From contig JANQRM010000371.1 of assembly GCA_028284565.1 (NCBI GenBank), forward strand, positions 1 through 16,315: a DNA stretch of 16,315 nt, written 5' to 3'. This DNA comes from Anaerolineae bacterium. Lineage in GTDB: Bacteria > Chloroflexota > Anaerolineae > Aggregatilineales > Phototrophicaceae. Position numbers and translations under genes: made by a program. This document shows, in pieces, positions 7,283 to 12,438 of the stretch (position 1 is the first letter of the stretch; every line of letters starts with the position of its first letter). The notes beneath the pieces are model-generated. The model searched no databases, was not told where the DNA came from, and saw only the letters and a program-made list of their open reading frames with translations.

Positions 7283-7644
7283 AATTGCAACCCATCGTTT
7301 ATGTCACGGATATGGATTCGGCAGTGGAATTTTATACAGCGTTGGGATTACAACTCAGTCCACGAGGAAAAAGCGAGATGTGGACACCTTTACACGATTC
7401 GCATGGTGCAGTGATGGCACTGCATAACACATCGGAACTGCCAGCCAATCCAAGCAATCATATCTCAGTCAGCTTTGTCACGGATGATTCTCTCGAATCA
7501 CTGGTGAAGACCTGCCAAGAGAAGGGCATTCAACTTTATCAAGAGATTGCAGATGAGGTGTTTGGACGCTCCATCATTGTCCATGCACCGGATAACCTAC
7601 TGATTCAAATCAATGAGTATGACAAATCCCTGATTGGCGGTTAA
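7279..7644 (+). CDS. VOC-superfamily (glyoxalase/bleomycin-resistance-like) protein
   Basis: A 121-residue single-domain protein with two beta-alpha-beta-beta-beta modules. It opens PIVYVTDMDSAVEFYTALGL, has SNHISVSFVTDD in the middle, and ends with SIIVHAPDNLLIQINEYD, the usual VOC terminal strand with a conserved Glu. VOC proteins use dimers to build a metal or ligand pocket; members include glyoxalase I, dioxygenases and antibiotic-binding proteins. The substrate cannot be told here. The usual first metal ligand near residue 5 is not an obvious His, so a ligand-binding rather than enzymatic role is possible. It is translationally coupled to the RHH gene. The stop shares a TTAA with the stop of the convergent gene. 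Confidence 0.85.
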   Translation: MKLQPIVYVTDMDSAVEFYTALGLQLSPRGKSEMWTPLHDSHGAVMALHNTSELPANPSNHISVSFVTDDSLESLVKTCQEKGIQLYQEIADEVFGRSIIVHAPDNLLIQINEYDKSLIGG

Positions 7645-8048
7645 GCCATCTCATATTGTGGGGCTTGGATTTCGCTTTCAATCTCGGCAAAAGCTTCTTC
7701 AATCGTTGCCTTGAAGCGGATTCTACAGGCTTCATCATCCAAGTTATAAATTTGCCCGACCACACTTACCAAACGAGGCAACAGCATCCCCATCCCCACA
7801 AACACCTTCAACGACTCATTTGGATGCGTCCGGCGCATTAATGTTTGCACATGGCTGAGTGCGCCTTTTGGAACAGTTTGATTTTGCAATGACACAATAC
7901 AAGCAACACGATGATTCACCCGATCTAGCATCGCATGCGCTCGTTGATCAACTTGGTGGATGACTTTCCAATCCCAATCATCTGCGATTTCCACACACAA
8001 GATGGTTCGTTTTACATTCCCCCAATAAACGCGATAGTTTTGGCTCAT
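7641..8048 (-). CDS. uncharacterised 135-residue protein, possibly STAS/SpoIIAA-like
   Basis: A soluble protein with alternating strands and helices: an N-terminal hairpin with Trp9, strand ILCVEI, a helix holding DWDWKVIHQV, strand ACIVSL, a basic helix around 68-75, strand LKVFVGMG, and a C-terminal helix. This order loosely resembles STAS/SpoIIAA-like domains, but I see no phosphorylatable Ser/Thr in the classic place, so the family is a guess. The ATG at 8048 follows AAGGTGA at a good distance. A TATAAT-type sequence lies upstream. The stop overlaps the VOC gene's stop within a palindromic TTAA. No function is proposed. Confidence 0.75.
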   Translation of the reverse strand: MSQNYRVYWGNVKRTILCVEIADDWDWKVIHQVDQRAHAMLDRVNHRVACIVSLQNQTVPKGALSHVQTLMRRTHPNESLKVFVGMGMLLPRLVSVVGQIYNLDDEACRIRFKATIEEAFAEIESEIQAPQYEMA

Positions 8049-8093
8049 AGCTCACCTTCTACATGATAAGACGTTGACGATGATATATTTCGT

Positions 8094-8118
8094 ATTATAA
8101 CTAATCAGTTTGATTATA
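8094..8118 (-). promoter_or_regulatory. AT-rich region with two TATAAT hexamers
   Basis: On the minus strand perfect TATAAT hexamers lie at 8113-8118 and 8094-8099, 19 bp apart, and the second would give a leader of about 39 nt for the gene starting at 8048. Neither has a recognisable -35. On the plus strand TTGACG (8074-8079) followed after 16 nt by TATAAC (8096-8101) is also promoter-like, but it is about 180 nt from the dehydrogenase start. Strand assignment is uncertain. The rest of the 229-bp gap is AT-rich without other visible structure, apart from the dehydrogenase promoter. Confidence 0.35.
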
Positions 8119-8228
8119 TCTTAAGAAAACCTTGCGGAGTGTTAAGATTTATATACTTTATGGGTGTTGGGAATAGTTCACCAATTCTAGCAATCTCTTT
8201 CCTCTTATAGCTTTTGATAATGCGCCTA

Positions 8229-8237
8229 TGGTACACT
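8229..8237 (+). promoter_or_regulatory. extended -10 promoter for the dehydrogenase operon
   Basis: TGGTACACT, preceded by TA, is an extended -10 with hexamer TACACT at 8232-8237. The -35 region (about 8209-8214) is weak. The expected +1 is near 8244, giving a 34-nt leader containing GAGGT ahead of the ATG at 8278. This rules out the in-frame TTG at 8239 as the start. Confidence 0.6.
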
Positions 8238-8277
8238 CTTGAACACGCTCGTAAAAAATAGTTTTGAGGTCTATCTC

Positions 8278-9729
8278 ATGACGAAAGTCTTAAAGAATTA
8301 TATTGATGGGGAATGGGTAGAGGCTAATGCTGATAAGACCATTCCAGTGCATAATCCAGCGACTTGTGATTTATTAGCAGAATGCCCAGATTCGAGTCGG
8401 GACGATGTCGATGGTGCAGTAAAAGCGGCAGTGAATGCCTTTGACGAGTGGCGCAGTACCCCGATTTTGGCTCGCGCCCAATATATGCACCATTACAAAA
8501 CCTTGGTCGAAGAAAATTTTGAAGAATTATCACAGATTGTTGTCAAAGAAAATGGCAAGACAATGGATGAAGCGCGGGGTGAAGTCCGTCGCGGCATTGA
8601 AAGCATTGACTTTGCGATTAGTGTGCCTGTCTTGATGCGGAGTGACGGACTGGAAGACATTAGCTCTGGGATTGATGAAACGACCCTGCGTCAACCTGCT
8701 GGGGTCTTCGCGGCGATTACACCTTTCAACTTTCCGATGATGGTTCCGCTTTGGTTCTTGCCGACAGCCATTACTTGTGGCAATACCTTCATCCTCAAAC
8801 CTTCGCCACAAACGCCCTTGAGTGCTGAATTGCTCTTTGAATTGCTCGAAGAACTTGATCTTCCAGAAGGTGTAGTCAATCTCGTGCATGGTGCAGTGGA
8901 ACCAGCTGATGCCTTGATGGAACATCCCGATGTAACTGGTATCTCCTTTGTCGGCTCGACACCTGTAGCGAAGATCATCTACGAAAAAGGCACGAAGTAT
9001 GGCAAGCGTGTACAAGCACAAGGGGGCGCGAAAAATTACATTGCTGTCATGCCCGATGCCAACATGGAAGCCAGCGTGAAGAACATTATGGGCGCGGCAT
9101 ATGGCTGTGCAGGACAACGTTGCCTCGCGGCAGCTGTCGCAGTCGGTGTGGGTGATGCCTATGACAAACTCAAGGACGAACTTGTCAAGCAAGCACAGAA
9201 CCTGCAAGTGGGTTATGGTTTGGATGAAAGCACCCAAATGGGAACCGTCGTCAGCGATAGTGCCAAGCAACGCATTGAAAGCATGATAAATCAAGGCGTA
9301 TCAGAAGGGGCAGAGGTCGTCCTTGATGGGCGTAATCTCAATGTTGATGGTTATGAAAAAGGCTCCTTCGTCGGTCCGACAATTTTGGCAGATGTCACTC
9401 CCAATATGACGGTTGCTAAAGATGAGATTTTTGGTCCTGTGTTGTCGTTGATGAAAGCGGATGACTTTGAAGAAGCTGTTGATATTATCAACAAGAGCAA
9501 ATTCGGGAATGCTGCTAGCATCTTCACGGAAAGCGGTAAAGACGCGCGCGAGTTTAAGTATCGTGTCAATGCGGGCAACATTGGTGTGAACATCGGGGTC
9601 GCTGCACCCTCTGCCTCCTTCCCCTTTGGTGGACAAAAAGATTCCTTCTTTGGAGATTTGCACGGTCAAGGCATGGACTCCATCGAATTTTATACAGAAC
9701 GTAAAATCGTGATTGAACGTTGGGTGTAA
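8278..9729 (+). CDS. mmsA: CoA-acylating methylmalonate-semialdehyde dehydrogenase
   Basis: A 483-residue aldehyde dehydrogenase. It has PFNFP with Asn151, the catalytic Cys282 in GCAGQRCLA, and EIFGP with Glu383. The general-base Glu of ordinary ALDHs is replaced: the motif is QAQGGAKNY, as in the CoA-dependent MmsA/IolA group. The C-terminal FGGQKDSFFGDLHGQG and FYTERKIVIERW are also typical of that group. The enzyme converts methylmalonate or malonate semialdehyde with NAD+ and CoA to propionyl- or acetyl-CoA plus CO2, in valine, beta-alanine or inositol breakdown. The ATG at 8278 has GAGGT 7 nt upstream. None of the other genes of those pathways is adjacent. The gene is followed after a 1-nt gap by a small helical protein, so the two form an operon ending at the hairpin at 10104-10134. 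Confidence 0.93.
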   Translation: MTKVLKNYIDGEWVEANADKTIPVHNPATCDLLAECPDSSRDDVDGAVKAAVNAFDEWRSTPILARAQYMHHYKTLVEENFEELSQIVVKENGKTMDEARGEVRRGIESIDFAISVPVLMRSDGLEDISSGIDETTLRQPAGVFAAITPFNFPMMVPLWFLPTAITCGNTFILKPSPQTPLSAELLFELLEELDLPEGVVNLVHGAVEPADALMEHPDVTGISFVGSTPVAKIIYEKGTKYGKRVQAQGGAKNYIAVMPDANMEASVKNIMGAAYGCAGQRCLAAAVAVGVGDAYDKLKDELVKQAQNLQVGYGLDESTQMGTVVSDSAKQRIESMINQGVSEGAEVVLDGRNLNVDGYEKGSFVGPTILADVTPNMTVAKDEIFGPVLSLMKADDFEEAVDIINKSKFGNAASIFTESGKDAREFKYRVNAGNIGVNIGVAAPSASFPFGGQKDSFFGDLHGQGMDSIEFYTERKIVIERWV

Positions 9730-9730
9730 G

Positions 9731-10093
9731 ATGGCATCACTGAATACCTTTGGGGCAATTTTAACCCACGCAATCGAACTCGAATCCCAATTGCGGGATT
9801 ATTATGACGAAATAGGTGATGCAGACCGTTCTAATTCCGCCGATAAGCGTCGGAAGAAATTGGAACGGGTGCGTCGGGAGCATGTGCTAGAAATCACGCT
9901 GGAACCGATTGATGGCTTAGACGAAGCGGATTATGTTGTTAATCTCGATGATACTTCATCCGACGGACAGCAAGCCATTGAGCAAACCGCCGTTCAGTTC
10001 TATGAAGATGTTGCGCCGAAGATCAATGTGCGACAAGCCCAACGCGCTTTAGAACGTGCAGGTCGAGAACATGCAGACTTAGTCAACGCCTAG
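9731..10093 (+). CDS. small helical protein coupled to the dehydrogenase, possibly ferritin-like
   Basis: A 120-residue, charged, all-helical-looking protein. The first helix (FGAILTHAIELESQLRDYYDEI, split here after residue 20 of the motif) resembles the first helix of rubrerythrin-like proteins. Two later helices each contain Arg-Glu-His (RREH near residue 55, GREH near 113), and a helix VQFYEDVAPKI lies between. Repeated Glu/His in a helical repeat suggests a ferritin-like four-helix fold, perhaps metal binding, but the exact ExxH spacing is not met. The ATG at 9731 starts one base after the dehydrogenase TAA; an earlier TTG at 9713 would overlap that gene and is less likely. The tight coupling suggests a function connected with the dehydrogenase, but no role is known to me. 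Confidence 0.8.
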   Translation: MASLNTFGAILTHAIELESQLRDYYDEIGDADRSNSADKRRKKLERVRREHVLEITLEPIDGLDEADYVVNLDDTSSDGQQAIEQTAVQFYEDVAPKINVRQAQRALERAGREHADLVNA

Positions 10094-10103
10094 AAAAAGC
10101 AAA

Positions 10104-10134
10104 AGCCCTATCCAAATTCGGACAGGGCTTTTTT
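10104..10134. terminator. bidirectional Rho-independent terminator
   Basis: The arms AGCCCTATCC (10104-10113) and GGACAGGGCT (10120-10129) pair with one mismatch around a 6-nt loop. A run of six T follows on the plus strand (10129-10134), and on the minus strand the hairpin is followed by TTTTGCTTTTTC. It sits between two convergent genes and can stop transcripts from both sides. Confidence 0.9.
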
Positions 10135-10159
10135 GATGTACCAGATTTATGGACGCGAT

Positions 10160-11578
10160 TTAATCACGGCTGGGTTTGATATTCTGATTCAGCGAGAAAA
10201 CGTTGTTGGGGTCATACTCCTGCTTAAGTGCTTGCAGACGAGCATACTTTTCACCGAAGGTTTTTCGCATCATCTCATCGCCCTCTTCTTGGAAACCGGG
10301 GAAATTCAGATAACGGCTTCCATCGGAAAAGGTTTGCATATCATCGACCATGTTGCGTACCCAAGCGATATTGGCTTCATCCTCACTCGCTTCAACCCAA
10401 TTCCCTTCTGGACTTAGCAAGAAAGCGGCTTCACGTCCTTGAAAGGCACTAGGTTCATTTGGACGTGAGACAGCTCCACCAATATGCCAAAGGTCGGTGG
10501 TATTCAGGGGTGAAGGTTGACGACGGGCATGATACACAATGCGGTCAATTGCTTCGTCAGTCAACTCGGTCAGATTGATGGATTTCCAGTAGTAGCGCAT
10601 GCCTTCGGGGTAATCCTCATCGAACATTTTTTGTGCTTCGACATAAGGCATCGCACCACTAAAGTCCAGCATGGGCGTACTAAAGTCAAGCAGGGGTTGC
10701 ATTGCCTTCTTGCCGTCTTCGATTGAGCCAGCATAGAGTGCGCCAAACAAAACGAATGGTTTCAGATGTAATTCTTCTGGGAAATGTTCATCTGGCGGTA
10801 TCTTACCCAAGGCTAAAATGCTACTCACCTCATCAGGTGCAGTTTGGGAATAATCACGATACAGCTCTACTCCCCGTTTCATCGTGGCTTCGTCACTGGC
10901 TTCATGGAAGACAAAGGTAAACATCACATTCGGTCCGACGGGATGCAGTTGATATTCAAATGTGGTCACAATACCGAAATTGCCACCACCACCACGTAAG
11001 CCCCAGAGTAGTTCAGGGTTCTCAGTTGTACTTGTGTTGACAACACGCCCATCGGCTGTAACTACTTCTGCCCCAATCAGGTTGTCGCAACTGAGTCCAT
11101 ATTTGTTCCGCAACCAGCCTAAGCCACCACCCAAGGTCAAGCCGGCGATTCCTGTGTCACTGAAGACACCACCGGGAACTGCCAAACCATATTGTTGTGT
11201 CACGGCATCAACTTCGCCCCATGTTGAACCACCGCCTGCACGGACAGTTTTCTTCACCGGGTCAATATCAACGTGCTTTATCGCACATAAATCAATCACG
11301 ATGCCATCGTCATTCGTCGCGTGACCAGCGACATTATGTCCACCACCACGCACAGAAATAATGAAGTCTTGGTCTTTCGCAAATTCGATGGCAGTGATGA
11401 CTGCTTGGTTGTTGAGGGGGCGCACGATAATCGCGGGATATTTGTCAATCATCCCATTCCAGACTTGCCGAGCTTCGTCATATCCGTCGTCATTAGGTAA
11501 GAAGATTTCACCCTCGAAGGTATCATGTAGTTGTGCAATCGCATCGGGATGAAGGGTGAGTGCTAATTTCTGTGTCAT
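10160..11578 (-). CDS. FAD-binding oxidoreductase, berberine-bridge-enzyme type
   Basis: A 472-residue protein of the PCMH/FAD_binding_4 family. RGGGHNVAGH (about 77-86) contains the His expected to bind FAD through an 8-alpha-histidyl bond. The nucleotide-binding part continues with GLTLGGGLGWL. The place that holds the second, 6-S-cysteinyl link in bicovalent members reads GVFSDTGIAG without Cys, so a single covalent link is inferred. The C-terminus has a BBE domain ending YDPNNVFSLNQNI. Relatives oxidise sugars, alcohols or alkaloid-like compounds with O2 or another acceptor; the substrate here is unknown. There is no export signal. The ATG at 11578 follows a perfect AAGGAG at 6 nt, so a 21-codon upstream extension is rejected. 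A terminator separates it from the upstream gene on the same strand. Confidence 0.9.
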   Translation of the reverse strand: MTQKLALTLHPDAIAQLHDTFEGEIFLPNDDGYDEARQVWNGMIDKYPAIIVRPLNNQAVITAIEFAKDQDFIISVRGGGHNVAGHATNDDGIVIDLCAIKHVDIDPVKKTVRAGGGSTWGEVDAVTQQYGLAVPGGVFSDTGIAGLTLGGGLGWLRNKYGLSCDNLIGAEVVTADGRVVNTSTTENPELLWGLRGGGGNFGIVTTFEYQLHPVGPNVMFTFVFHEASDEATMKRGVELYRDYSQTAPDEVSSILALGKIPPDEHFPEELHLKPFVLFGALYAGSIEDGKKAMQPLLDFSTPMLDFSGAMPYVEAQKMFDEDYPEGMRYYWKSINLTELTDEAIDRIVYHARRQPSPLNTTDLWHIGGAVSRPNEPSAFQGREAAFLLSPEGNWVEASEDEANIAWVRNMVDDMQTFSDGSRYLNFPGFQEEGDEMMRKTFGEKYARLQALKQEYDPNNVFSLNQNIKPSRD

Positions 11579-11624
11579 GATTTTCTCCTTAGTAGGTCGA
11601 TTCGTTCTGTTTGATCTGTAGTAG

Positions 11625-11663
11625 AAAAAGAGGTGTAGCATTCAGACAGGACGGGCTACACCT
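11625..11663 (-). terminator. Rho-independent terminator after the barrel-protein gene
   Basis: Perfect 9-bp arms, AGGTGTAGC (11631-11639) and its complement (11655-11663), enclose a 15-nt loop. On the minus strand the stem is followed by CTTTTTC (11630 down to 11624). It lies 18 bp past the stop at 11681. The 3' arm also contains TGCTACACC (11632-11640, minus), which resembles the extended -10 elements of this window and is correctly placed to serve the flavin oxidase gene. Confidence 0.8.
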
Positions 11664-11680
11664 CAAACTCCCTCTGTCGC

Positions 11681-12241
11681 TTAGTCCAATTGGAACTCGA
11701 CAGACAAGTTGACACCCATTTGTTCGGTGAAGCCGTGCAGGGTTTGGACAAGTTCACCCGTTGCGCCACGATATGCGCCTGTGCCACCTGTTACTGCGCG
11801 GGCAAAGGGAACCTCGAAGTCAACAATTTCAAAACCATCGGTGACAATTGTCGAACCATCTTCAAATTGGTAGATTTGTGTTGAGACAACCCAGATACCG
11901 CTTTCGGTATATGCGCCCTCGCCAATCATCCAGCCATAGCATGTCCATTCGCCCAAAACGAGATCGGGGAACTCAGGTTCGCCATTTTCTAGCACGCCAT
12001 TGCTTCCATTGAGGGTTCCTGCGGGGTAGATGTAACCTTGAGTGACGAACGCACTCCCATAATTGGGCATCCCGTCTTCAAAAAGATTCATATCATCGAA
12101 CAAGAAGCGGTTGCCGTCTTCTGCAACTTCAAATTGCAGGTCTTCGACACCATCGGTATCGGTTTGGGAACTGATAATGACTGCACTCATGCTTACGAGC
12201 ATCAGTACGCCGAGTATAATTGTGAGTTTTTTGACTGACAT
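11681..12241 (-). CDS. secreted allene-oxide-cyclase/dirigent-like barrel protein
   Basis: A 186-residue protein with an N-terminal signal peptide (basic VKK, then a hydrophobic stretch to about residue 24). The mature part is beta-rich. The C-terminal half contains DGFEIVDFEVPFARAV, then TGGTGAYRGATGEL, the glycine-rich turn typical of allene-oxide-cyclase barrel and dirigent-like domains. Plant members guide radical coupling or cyclisation; roles of bacterial members are largely unknown. No lipobox Cys follows the signal, so export or a membrane-tethered form is likely. The ATG at 12241 has GAGGAT about 8 nt upstream. It is divergent from the LuxR regulator, sharing a 197-bp intergenic region, and upstream of the flavin oxidase gene on the same strand with a terminator between. 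A link between the two is possible but unproven. Confidence 0.75.
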   Translation of the reverse strand: MSVKKLTIILGVLMLVSMSAVIISSQTDTDGVEDLQFEVAEDGNRFLFDDMNLFEDGMPNYGSAFVTQGYIYPAGTLNGSNGVLENGEPEFPDLVLGEWTCYGWMIGEGAYTESGIWVVSTQIYQFEDGSTIVTDGFEIVDFEVPFARAVTGGTGAYRGATGELVQTLHGFTEQMGVNLSVEFQLD

Positions 12242-12309
12242 GGAGTTTATCCTCTCTGAATTATGTCATTGGCTTATCGGTCTGTAGTCAAGCTACGTGT
12301 CACAGGATA

Positions 12310-12403
12310 GGGGTTTGTTAGATAAGTCGTAACTAACTTTGGTTTATTCTGGGGTTTAGATTTCGTTGAAGGGGTTTAGTTGCTACAATAGCCTAAGCTA
12401 GGC
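12310..12403 (+). promoter_or_regulatory. promoter and operator-like repeats upstream of the LuxR regulator
   Basis: TGCTACAAT at 12381-12389 is an extended -10 with a 5/6 hexamer and a poor -35. Upstream lie three copies of GGGGTTT at 12310, 12351 and 12371, spaced 41 and 20 bp (about four and two helical turns); the last two extend to GGGGTTTAG. Just after the -10, GCCTA and TAGGC around AGC (12391-12403) form a perfect 5-bp inverted repeat over the expected +1. Confidence 0.55.
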
Positions 12404-12438
12404 GAAGGGTGGAGCAGGCTTCATCATAACGGGGGGGA

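Noticed and set aside
7109..7644. RHH–VOC operon as a classical toxin–antitoxin pair
   Set aside because: The second protein is a VOC fold, not RelE, PIN, Doc or another known toxin; the operon shape alone is not enough.
8239..8277. TTG at 8239 as the dehydrogenase start
   Set aside because: It lies directly after the extended -10 (8229-8237), upstream of the predicted +1, while the ATG at 8278 has GAGGT at a proper distance.
8530..9294. 254-codon minus-strand open frame
   Set aside because: It is antisense to the middle of the dehydrogenase, whose motifs are unambiguous. The frame has Cys/His-rich composition typical of shadows and no ribosome binding site.
10104..10134. hairpin as part of a CRISPR or attachment site
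   Set aside because: Single stem-loop with T-tract between convergent genes; fully explained as a terminator.
11681..12241. barrel protein as a lipoprotein
   Set aside because: No Cys follows the N-terminal hydrophobic segment; the only Cys lies far downstream in the mature part.
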